Assembly (NCBI GenBank): GCA_023387295.1
Contig: JAEWIG010000022.1
Span: forward strand, 1-5,103
Direction: 5' to 3'
DNA: 5,103 nucleotides
Source of the DNA: Bacillota bacterium
Lineage (GTDB): Bacteria; Bacillota; Bacilli; Bacillales; Cytobacillaceae
The stretch's first letter is position 1. Each line of letters begins with the position of its first letter. The notes below the pieces were generated by a model. It saw only the letters and a list, made by a program, of their open reading frames with translations, searched no databases and had not been told where the DNA came from. The position numbers and the translations under genes were made by a program. Positions 1 to 4,364 of the stretch are shown here, in pieces.

Positions 1-1
1 G

Positions 2-1294
2 TTTGTTAAAACATCATTAGCCCCTGGTTCAAAGGTTGTAACTGGCTATTTACGTGACTCTGGTCTCCAACCATATCTTGATGAGCTGGGCTTTAATATT
101 GTTGGATATGGATGTACGACATGTATTGGAAACTCAGGTCCTTTACTTCCTGAAATTGAAAAAACAGTCGCGGAAAACGATCTTCTTGTCACTTCTGTTC
201 TTTCAGGAAACCGTAACTTTGAAGGTCGGATTCACCCACTTGTAAAAGCAAACTATTTAGCTTCACCACCACTGGTTGTTGCATATGCTTTAGCAGGTAC
301 AGTTGATATTGACCTTAAGAACGATCCGATCGGAAAAGATAAGGACGGAAATGATGTTTTCTTTAACGATATTTGGCCTTCTACAGATGAAATTAACGAA
401 GTCGTAAAGAAAACGGTTACGCCTGAATTATTCCGCAAAGAATATGAAAATGTTTTTGGTGATAATGCCCTTTGGAATAGAATTGAAACAAGTGATGAGC
501 CTTTGTATTCATTCGATGAAAATTCTACTTACATCCAAAATCCACCATTCTTTGAAGGGTTAGCACCGAATCCGGATATAGTAAAACCTTTAAATGGTTT
601 GCGTGTAGTTGGTAAATTTGGTGATTCAGTCACTACTGACCATATTTCTCCTGCGGGTGCAATTGGTAAGAATACACCTGCTGGAAAATACCTCCTTGAA
701 AATGGTGTAGAGGTTCGTGACTTTAACTCTTATGGTTCTCGTCGAGGTAATCATGAAGTTATGATGCGTGGTACGTTTGCTAACATTCGTATTCGTAACC
801 AGGTTGCACCTGGTACAGAGGGTGGTTACACAACTCATTGGCCAACTGGTGAAGTAATGTCCATTTATGATGCATGTATGAAGTATAAGGAAGATGGAAC
901 GGGTCTTGTTGTACTAGCAGGTAATGACTATGGTATGGGCTCTTCTCGTGACTGGGCTGCTAAAGGAACTAACCTGTTAGGTATTAAAACAGTTATTGCT
1001 CAAAGCTATGAGCGTATTCACCGTTCTAACCTTGTGCTAATGGGTGTATTACCGCTTCAATTCAAAGACGGCGAAGGTGCAGAATCACTAGGTCTAACAG
1101 GTAAGGAAACAATTGATGTTCAAATCGATGAAAATGTAAGACCTCATGATCTTGTAAAAGTTACTGCTACTGATGAAAACGGAAATAAGAAGGAATTCGA
1201 AGTTGTTGTTCGTTTTGATTCAGAAGTAGAAATTGACTACTACCGTCATGGCGGAATCCTACAAATGGTTCTTCGAGAAAAACTAGCTAATTAA
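2..1294 (+). CDS. acnA: aconitate hydratase (aconitase A / CitB), C-terminal part, 5' end outside window
   Basis: Aconitase isomerises citrate to isocitrate through cis-aconitate in the TCA cycle; in the cytoplasm it carries a [4Fe-4S] cluster. The frame is open without interruption from base 2 to the stop at 1292-1294 (followed at once by a second TAA), giving 430 residues, about half of the roughly 900 usual for this family. Visible landmarks, numbered from the window edge, are [13 protein letters not shown] with two of the three cluster cysteines (C38, C41), [13 protein letters not shown] near residue 207 at the start of the swivelling C-terminal domain, [17 protein letters not shown] near 246, and [13 protein letters not shown] near 307 with the substrate-binding Ser/Arg. 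The third cysteine and the real start lie upstream. In B. subtilis the homologue is citB, which also binds RNA when iron is short; whether this one does cannot be seen. An in-frame TTG at 503 is internal. Confidence 0.98.
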   Translation, partial: FVKTSLAPGSKVVTGYLRDSGLQPYLDELGFNIVGYGCTTCIGNSGPLLPEIEKTVAENDLLVTSVLSGNRNFEGRIHPLVKANYLASPPLVVAYALAGTVDIDLKNDPIGKDKDGNDVFFNDIWPSTDEINEVVKKTVTPELFRKEYENVFGDNALWNRIETSDEPLYSFDENSTYIQNPPFFEGLAPNPDIVKPLNGLRVVGKFGDSVTTDHISPAGAIGKNTPAGKYLLENGVEVRDFNSYGSRRGNHEVMMRGTFANIRIRNQVAPGTEGGYTTHWPTGEVMSIYDACMKYKEDGTGLVVLAGNDYGMGSSRDWAAKGTNLLGIKTVIAQSYERIHRSNLVLMGVLPLQFKDGEGAESLGLTGKETIDVQIDENVRPHDLVKVTATDENGNKKEFEVVVRFDSEVEIDYYRHGGILQMVLREKLAN

Positions 1295-1431
1295 TAAGAA
1301 AAGCGTAAGCGCCTTGCTCAGAGGCGACAAGCATAAGACAAGCCGGCAGGAAGGTTGTTCTTTAACCTTCTTGTCGGAATGGCTTATGACCTCGAGCCTC
1401 TAGGCGCTGTAACTAGACAATAAGAAAAGCG
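1293..1431. repeat. long palindromic intergenic repeat flanked by 13-bp direct repeats
   Basis: Directly behind aconitase lies an imperfect inverted repeat that could fold into one long RNA hairpin. AGCGCCT (1308-1314) pairs with AGGCGCT (1402-1408), AGAGGC (1320-1325) with GCCTCT (1396-1401), CATAAG (1332-1337) with CTTATG (1383-1388), and GGAAGGTT (1349-1356) with AACCTTC plus a G-U pair (1364-1371), leaving a loop of about seven bases. The 13-mer AATAAGAAAAGCG stands at 1293-1305 and again at 1419-1431, each followed by a near-identical (T/A)AAGCG, so the element is bracketed by direct repeats with a 126-base period. It encodes no protein. Its look, and the GAAAAGCGnAAGCGCC end, resemble dispersed intergenic palindromes of Bacillus genomes (from memory, not searched). 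It could be a small non-autonomous mobile element or simply an extra transcription stop. Confidence 0.7.
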
Positions 1432-1469
1432 AAAGCGTGTGATTTCATTTTCGGAATCACACGCTTTTT
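1432..1469 (+). terminator. intrinsic terminator of aconitase
   Basis: The left arm at 1432-1446 (AAAGCGTGTGATTTC) pairs with 1453-1467 over 15 base pairs with one G-U pair, enclosing a six-base loop, and the right arm runs into a T-tract at 1465-1469. Position and T-run fit a rho-independent stop for the aconitase transcript. The left arm merges with the second copy of the direct repeat that brackets the preceding palindrome. Confidence 0.88.
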
Positions 1470-1481
1470 AGCATCTCTAGA

Positions 1482-1496
1482 CTATATTGAATATAG
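1482..1496. promoter_or_regulatory. perfect 7-1-7 palindrome, possible operator
   Basis: CTATATT and its exact reverse complement AATATAG flank a single G. The 7-1-7 geometry is that of operators bound by Fur-family repressors, and the site agrees with the PerR-type consensus TTATAAT-n-ATTATAA at 10 of 14 defined positions. A weak promoter could overlap it (TTGAAT at 1487-1492, CATGAT at 1511-1516, 18-base spacer). The site is AT-rich, so chance is a real alternative, and it lies about 125 bases ahead of the next gene. No better promoter for that gene is evident between 1470 and 1622 apart from an isolated TATAGT at 1587-1592. Confidence 0.25.
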
Positions 1497-1622
1497 AATA
1501 TGATGTTGAACATGATGCCTCCTGCGGAAATAAACAATCAAGTTTACAACCTAGGCAGAATCGTTTTCCAAAATTGCTCAACATTGTATAGTATTAATTG
1601 TACATAAGAAAGGGGAAAAGCG

Positions 1623-2039
1623 ATGGGAGCATTTTTGCTAGGACCATTTATGATTAAACACCTGTATATCATCGTTTTAATATCGGGAATCGTTGCTTAT
1701 TTCGCGATGAAATGGGTTACTAAGAATGACAAATTATTTCAACAGTTATTCTTAAATACAATGTTTAATGCGGTGTTCATTTGGTTTTTTACTTTTAAAT
1801 TTAGCACGATTATCTTTCAGCCCGATATATTAATAAATAATCCTTTTTCGATTTTATATTTCACTGGTGGAACGAAAGGTTCTATTCTTGGTTTACTACT
1901 AGCAATCATATATGTCATTTTCAGTATGAAGAAAAAAGAAATAGGCTTTAAGAAATGGTTTACAGCTTTTGTTTACGGAATTGTCACATTTTTCATTAGT
2001 TTTTGGCTATTGAGAAGCTTATTTTTAATCTTTTTCTAG
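1623..2039 (+). CDS. unidentified small integral membrane protein
   Basis: A 138-residue, very hydrophobic protein that I do not recognise. Four membrane segments are likely, at about residues 10-28, 43-62, 84-102 and 112-137, joined by short loops; the loop after the third (MKKKEIGFKKW) is basic and so probably faces the cytoplasm. Between segments two and three is the stretch NPFSILYFTGGTKGSILG, with a glycine-rich GGTKG turn. There are no cysteines, so it is not itself a thiol-redox carrier such as CcdA. The ATG at 1623 is preceded by AGGGG (1611-1615) at 7 bases spacing; a later in-frame ATG at residue 10 would lack such a site. The next gene, thioredoxin-like yneN, starts 41 bases after its stop with no terminator between, so the two are probably co-transcribed and may act together at the membrane. 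That functional link is inference from position only. Confidence 0.85.
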   Translation: MGAFLLGPFMIKHLYIIVLISGIVAYFAMKWVTKNDKLFQQLFLNTMFNAVFIWFFTFKFSTIIFQPDILINNPFSILYFTGGTKGSILGLLLAIIYVIFSMKKKEIGFKKWFTAFVYGIVTFFISFWLLRSLFLIFF

Positions 2040-2080
2040 GTTAAAATACGGTTAGGAAGAGATTAGGAAGGAATGACAAC

Positions 2081-2599
2081 ATGATAAAGAAAATTATAGT
2101 ACCTGTTTTCTTACTTACTTTAATGACAGTCATGATTGTACAAGCTATCGGTCCAGACGAGCCAAAGGTAGAAACTGCGAAAACTTCTACTGGTTTAAAT
2201 GTAGGATTAAAAGCACCAGATTTTGAGTTAGAAAATCTTGCTGGAGAAAAAGTTAAGTTATCTGATTTTGAAGGTAAAAAGGTAATGTTAAACTTTTGGG
2301 CAACTTGGTGCCCACCATGTAAAGCTGAAATCCCAGATATGCAAAAGTTTCATATGGAGGAAGGGGATAACATTGTTATTCTAGCTGTTAACATAGATCC
2401 AGAAAATGATGTTGCTGGATTTACTGAACAAATGGGTGTAACCTTCCCAATTTTGCTAGATAAGAAAAACAATGTAAATAAAACTTATCAAATTATCTCT
2501 ATTCCAACGAGTTTTTTTATCGATGAAAAAGGGCTTATCCAAAATAAGCATATTGGTGCAATGGACATTAAAGCAATGAGAAAATATATGGGGATGTAA
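2081..2599 (+). CDS. yneN: membrane-anchored thioredoxin-like protein, TlpA/ResA family (YneN)
   Basis: A 172-residue protein with a lysine-flanked N-terminal hydrophobic segment (about residues 4-23, an uncleaved anchor; no lipobox cysteine), a short linker, and an AhpC/TlpA-type thioredoxin fold from about residue 42. It holds the active site WCPPC (W76, C77, C80) in FWATWCPPCKAEIP and the cis-proline at P142 in IPTSFFID. By family, such proteins sit on the outer face of the membrane and reduce or exchange disulfides, as ResA does in cytochrome c maturation; the real partner is unknown. Length and position near aconitase match B. subtilis yneN. The ATG at 2081 has AGGAAGG (2065-2071) 9 bases ahead. 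TTAGGAAG occurs twice there (2052-2059 and 2063-2070), so the ribosome site looks duplicated. An ATG at 2073 is out of frame. Only the two active-site cysteines are present. Confidence 0.93.
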   Translation: MIKKIIVPVFLLTLMTVMIVQAIGPDEPKVETAKTSTGLNVGLKAPDFELENLAGEKVKLSDFEGKKVMLNFWATWCPPCKAEIPDMQKFHMEEGDNIVILAVNIDPENDVAGFTEQMGVTFPILLDKKNNVNKTYQIISIPTSFFIDEKGLIQNKHIGAMDIKAMRKYMGM

Positions 2600-2604
2600 T
2601 AGGT

Positions 2605-2733
2605 AAAAAAAGGGCTGTCCGAAATAAAGAGCCTGGCACCTCCAATACTTTATATAGATGAAAAGCTATTAAAGCTACTCTATTTATGGTGTTGTGAGGA
2701 GAGAGCCAGGCACTTATCGGACAGCCCCTTTTT
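2605..2733 (+). terminator. large nested hairpin terminator of yneN with an insert in its loop
   Basis: The outer stem pairs GGGCTGTCCGA (2612-2622) perfectly with TCGGACAGCCC (2717-2727), extended past one A-C mismatch by A5 (2606-2610) against T5 (2729-2733), so the right arm ends in the T-run of an intrinsic terminator. The A-run makes it usable in both directions. Instead of a tetraloop the stem holds about 94 bases, which contain a second inverted repeat: GCCTGGC (2631-2637) with GCCAGGC (2705-2711), then CTCC (2640-2643) with GGAG (2698-2701). The centre (about 2644-2697) is AT-rich and has no reading frame of note. The nested form suggests an ordinary terminator into whose loop a small palindromic repeat was inserted. 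Confidence 0.75.
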
Positions 2734-2779
2734 GTCTATTTAAGTAAATGTAATTAATTTTCAAAAAGTTGTAATAACT

Positions 2780-2814
2780 TTGACGGTTTATGGTCATAAT
2801 AACTGTTACTATCA
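2780..2814 (+). promoter_or_regulatory. putative fbpB promoter with Fur-box-like palindrome
   Basis: TTGACG at 2780-2785 is a near-consensus sigma-A -35. Downstream, 2794-2814 is a 21-base imperfect palindrome: TCATAATAAC, a central T, then GTTACTATCA, with only two mismatched pairs between the halves besides the centre. It agrees at 14 of 21 positions with the extended Bacillus Fur operator (overlapping TGATAAT / ATTATCA units) and lies where the -10 must be, so bound Fur would block the promoter. The -10 itself is poor (TGTTAC at 2804-2809 with an 18-base spacer is the best placed). Fur control is known for the B. subtilis fbp genes; here it is inferred. Confidence 0.45.
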
Positions 2815-2837
2815 GAATAAAGGAAGGTGAAACATAG

Positions 2838-2969
2838 ATGAGAAAACCTCGAAAACGCTCATTCGCCGAACTTGTGTTAGAAAATAAGCGTCAAATCTTA
2901 AAAGATCAAGCAGTAATGGATAAAATTGAAGAACGTTTAGAAGAAAAACGGCTCAATAGAGCAGAATAA
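2838..2969 (+). CDS. FbpB-family Fur-regulated small basic protein
   Basis: A 43-residue protein, highly charged and predicted helical: an N-terminal basic patch MRKPRKRSFAEL followed by VLENKRQILKD and an E/K/R-rich end (KIEERLEEKR). This layout, an arginine/lysine head, then S-F-x-E-L-V-x-E-N-K-x-x-I/L-L-x-D and an IEERLEEK tail, is that of the FbpB family. In B. subtilis, FbpB is made under iron starvation and helps the small RNA FsrA lower expression of iron-rich enzymes; citB (aconitase) is among the FsrA targets. The ATG at 2838 follows AAAGGAAGGTGA (2819-2830) at normal spacing. It is likely a one-gene transcript between the yneN terminator and the hairpin at 2988-3033. Family assignment is by eye and the protein is short, so an RNA-chaperone role here is inference. 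Confidence 0.85.
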   Translation: MRKPRKRSFAELVLENKRQILKDQAVMDKIEERLEEKRLNRAE

Positions 2970-2981
2970 CATTCATTTCCA

Positions 2982-3012
2982 TAGATGATCCTCTCCTCAA
3001 ATGTTCATACTT
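2982..3012 (+). promoter_or_regulatory. putative sigma-G promoter of sspN-tlp
   Basis: CATACTT at 3006-3012 matches the sigma-G -10 consensus CATACTA at 6 of 7 bases. The -35 is weaker: TAGATG at 2982-2987, with an 18-base spacer, fits TGMATR at 4 of 6. Transcription would begin near 3018-3020, at the very start of the sspN ribosome site, giving a leader of only about 15 bases. Forespore sigma-G control is established for the sspN-tlp pair of B. subtilis. Confidence 0.55.
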
Positions 3013-3033
3013 TATATGAGGAGGGATTTTTTT
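2988..3033 (+). terminator. fbpB terminator that contains the sspN promoter and ribosome site
   Basis: ATCCTCTCCTCA (2988-2999) pairs with TGAGGAGGGAT (3017-3027) over 11 base pairs with one bulged T, around a 17-base loop, and is followed by seven Ts (3027-3033) that end directly at the sspN ATG. It therefore looks like the stop for fbpB transcripts. The right arm is at the same time the sspN Shine-Dalgarno (AGGAGGG, 3019-3025), and the loop holds the likely sspN -10. The loop is longer than usual for an intrinsic terminator, so its strength is uncertain. Confidence 0.6.
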
Positions 3034-3177
3034 ATGAGCAATCCAAAAGGAAATCCAGGAAGATTCAATCCGAATCATATCGGAACTCAATCACGAAGCT
3101 TCGGAGGCAATAAAGGGAAGAAAATGCAGGATCAAACAAGTCCAACCCCTCAAGTTATCCAAACAAAAGGTGAATAG
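3034..3177 (+). CDS. sspN: acid-soluble spore protein SspN
   Basis: A 47-residue protein, too small for most gene finders. It reads [20 protein letters not shown], then [15 protein letters not shown] and a variable tail. The core [10 protein letters not shown]....GGNKGKxMQDQT is the signature of the minor small acid-soluble spore protein SspN, found in the spore core. It is made late in the forespore; its exact role is not known and it is not of the DNA-protecting alpha/beta type. The ATG at 3034 follows AGGAGGG (3019-3025) at 8 bases, the gap being A plus seven Ts. The next gene, tlp, begins 25 bases after the stop, as in the sspN-tlp operon of B. subtilis. Confidence 0.92.
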   Translation: MSNPKGNPGRFNPNHIGTQSRSFGGNKGKKMQDQTSPTPQVIQTKGE

Positions 3178-3202
3178 CACAAAACTCTTAAGGAGGAATT
3201 GG

Positions 3203-3445
3203 ATGATGACAAATCACAACAATCCGAAACCTGATGATCGTAGTAATAATGTGGAGCGATTAGAAACAATGGTACAAAATACGATCGAAAATATGAATGA
3301 AGCAGAAGAAACAATGAGATTGACCGATAATGACGAAGAGCGTCAAAGAATAGCAGCAAAAAATGAACGTCGTAATGAAAGTATTGATGCGATGCGGGCC
3401 GAAATAAAGGACGAAAGTGCTGCACGAGAAAACGGATACCAATAA
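3203..3445 (+). CDS. tlp: small acid-soluble spore protein Tlp
   Basis: An 80-residue, very hydrophilic and cysteine-free protein, predicted almost wholly helical. [22 protein letters not shown] (residues 9-30), the [16 protein letters not shown] stretch (46-61) and the end [13 protein letters not shown] (68-80) are the family signature of Tlp. Despite the historical name (thioredoxin-like protein) it has no CxxC and is a minor spore core protein. AAGGAGG (3190-3196) stands 6 bases before the first of two adjacent ATGs (3203, 3206); the second, at 9 bases, may be the real start, since relatives I recall begin MT rather than MMT. A GTG at 3170 would add residues that overlap the end of sspN and contain the ribosome site, so it is rejected. 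Second gene of the sspN-tlp unit; a terminator follows. Confidence 0.93.
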   Translation: MMTNHNNPKPDDRSNNVERLETMVQNTIENMNEAEETMRLTDNDEERQRIAAKNERRNESIDAMRAEIKDESAARENGYQ

Positions 3446-3463
3446 TATTATCTCCTTTGAAAA

Positions 3464-3495
3464 AGACCTGACCAATTGTGGCAGGTCTAATTTTT
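3464..3495 (+). terminator. intrinsic terminator of sspN-tlp
   Basis: AGACCTG (3464-3470) pairs with CAGGTCT (3482-3488), and inside it CCA (3472-3474) with TGG (3479-3481) around an ATTG loop with one bulged A. AA and TTTTT (3491-3495) follow. It isolates the spore operon from yneP. Confidence 0.85.
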
Positions 3496-3541
3496 ATATT
3501 AACGGATCAAATATGTTAAGATTAAGAGGAGATAAAATTAA

Positions 3542-3610
3542 TTGTTAGCACCTGAATGGAAGAGAAGAGGAGAGACAAAATGTTTGTATCAACAAGTGAA
3601 ATCGAAGTAA
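3542..3610 (+). other. possible 22-codon leader frame overlapping the yneP start
   Basis: AAGAGGAGA at 3524-3532 is a good ribosome site with no annotated gene at the right distance. Nine bases on, a TTG at 3542 opens a 22-codon frame (MLAPEWKRRGETK, then CLYQQVKSK) that runs through the yneP ribosome site and start codon and stops at 3608-3610, 28 bases inside yneP. The peptide has no recognisable family. It may be a translated leader that couples to or dampens yneP initiation, or only the remnant of an older start region. Confidence 0.2.
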
Positions 3611-4011
3611 GATACGCTGAAACAGACCAAATGGGTATTGTTTATCATGCAAATTATTTAGTTTGGATGGAAGTTGGAAGAACTCAGCTAATAACCGATT
3701 TAGGCTTTAACTATGCTGAATTAGAAAAAGAAGGGGTACTGTCACCAGTACTAGACATACAAATTTCTTATAAAAAACCACTTCGCTACGGACAAAAAGC
3801 GATTGTGAAAACGTGGATTGAAGAATATAACGGTTTTCGTAGCACCTATGGTTATGAAATTTACAATGATGAAGGAGAATTAGCCGTAACTGCGATATCC
3901 AAGCATGTTTGTGTGAAAAAAGAATCCTTCCGCCCAATCTCCTTTAAAAAACACCATCCTGAGTGGCATGAGGCATATGAGAAAGCAAAAAAACAAATCG
4001 TAAATATTTAA
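3580..4011 (+). CDS. yneP: acyl-CoA thioesterase, YbgC/4HBT hotdog family (YneP)
   Basis: A 143-residue single hotdog-fold protein, the usual length for the family. The N-terminal motif YAETDQMGIVYHANYLVWME carries the catalytic aspartate (D16) and the conserved G-x-V-Y-H of YbgC/4-hydroxybenzoyl-CoA thioesterase-like enzymes. The middle part (SPVLDIQISYKKPLRYGQ, about residues 58-75) is the strand region that follows the long helix. By family it hydrolyses acyl-CoA thioesters in the cytoplasm; the substrate cannot be read from sequence. Length and neighbourhood match B. subtilis yneP. Start choice: the ATG at 3580 has AAGAGGAGA (3565-3573) 6-7 bases ahead, and the protein begins like its relatives. 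An in-frame ATG at 3556 would add EEKRRDK, which is only the translated ribosome site, and an in-frame TGA stands just before that ATG. No convincing promoter is visible in 3496-3540, although the preceding terminator implies one. The gene ends before a bidirectional terminator. Confidence 0.92.
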   Translation: MFVSTSEIEVRYAETDQMGIVYHANYLVWMEVGRTQLITDLGFNYAELEKEGVLSPVLDIQISYKKPLRYGQKAIVKTWIEEYNGFRSTYGYEIYNDEGELAVTAISKHVCVKKESFRPISFKKHHPEWHEAYEKAKKQIVNI

Positions 4012-4017
4012 GTAAGT

Positions 4018-4058
4018 AAAAAGAGCAAGTAAACAAATTTTCGTTACTTGCTCTTTTT
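4018..4058. terminator. bidirectional terminator between yneP and yneR
   Basis: AAAAAGAGCAAGTAA (4018-4032) is perfectly complementary to TTACTTGCTCTTTTT (4044-4058), a 15-bp stem (plus C4034-G4043 past a bulge) over a short A/T loop. A-runs on one side and T-runs on the other serve both converging transcripts: it starts 6 bases after the yneP stop and ends 2 bases from the yneR stop. Confidence 0.92.
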
Positions 4059-4060
4059 GC

Positions 4061-4351
4061 TTATTTTGTAAAAACAAATTCTGGCTCATTTATTTTGGTA
4101 TTCAGATCAATATGAAAATTATGGTTTTCAAAATACCAAACGTCTTTTTCTTCAATATAATAGGTAATCCCATTTTTAACCGTTTTGAAAGCAAGATCAG
4201 TCGGTTGATCGATAGAAAGACCGAGAGAGAACCCTTTCTGGATAGAACTATCCCCACCATATCGAACGTAAAATTGCACAAAATCCCCATGTTTTAAATT
4301 CATTTCTTGTTCGTACCAATCTGCTGCAAGATCACTTATTCTTATGTTCAA
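4061..4351 (-). CDS. yneR: HesB-like (iron-sulfur biosynthesis fold) family protein YneR
   Basis: A 96-residue protein that matches the YneR/YfhF branch of the HesB-like fold: MNIRISDLAADWYEQEM at the start, VQFYVRYGGDSSIQKGFSLG at about residues 25-44, and ITYYIEEKDVWYF and NEPEFVF near the end. True A-type iron-sulfur carriers bind their cluster with three conserved cysteines; this protein has no cysteine at all, so it cannot be a classical carrier and its function is unknown. The start is a TTG (4349-4351 on the + strand), supported by GGGAGGG 6 bases upstream and by the MNI beginning that I recall for relatives; no ATG lies near. The upstream membrane protease gene on the same strand ends 13 bases before it and holds the start of its ribosome site, so the two are almost certainly one transcript with possible translational coupling. 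Confidence 0.87.
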   Translation of the reverse strand: MNIRISDLAADWYEQEMNLKHGDFVQFYVRYGGDSSIQKGFSLGLSIDQPTDLAFKTVKNGITYYIEEKDVWYFENHNFHIDLNTKINEPEFVFTK

Positions 4352-4364
4352 AAAAAACCCTCCC

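Noticed and set aside
2..502. Aconitase might be truncated or start at the TTG at 503
   Set aside because: The same frame is open from base 2 and reads aconitase throughout, including the cluster cysteines, so the TTG is an internal leucine codon.
1295..1431. Riboswitch, T-box or tRNA in the gap behind aconitase
   Set aside because: The hairpin arms read as a simple palindrome; there is no T-box or cloverleaf pattern, and it follows rather than precedes a gene.
3170..3202. GTG at 3170 as the start of tlp
   Set aside because: It overlaps the end of sspN, and the added residues are only the translated spacer and ribosome site; AAGGAGG fits the ATGs at 3203/3206.
3150..3475. Antisense frames of about 70-90 codons opposite tlp
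   Set aside because: They mirror the strongly supported Tlp frame, lack ribosome sites and read as phenylalanine/tyrosine-rich shadow translation.
3556..3579. ATG at 3556 as the start of yneP
   Set aside because: The extra residues translate the AAGAGGAGA site, there is no well-spaced ribosome site before it, and family members begin at the later ATG.
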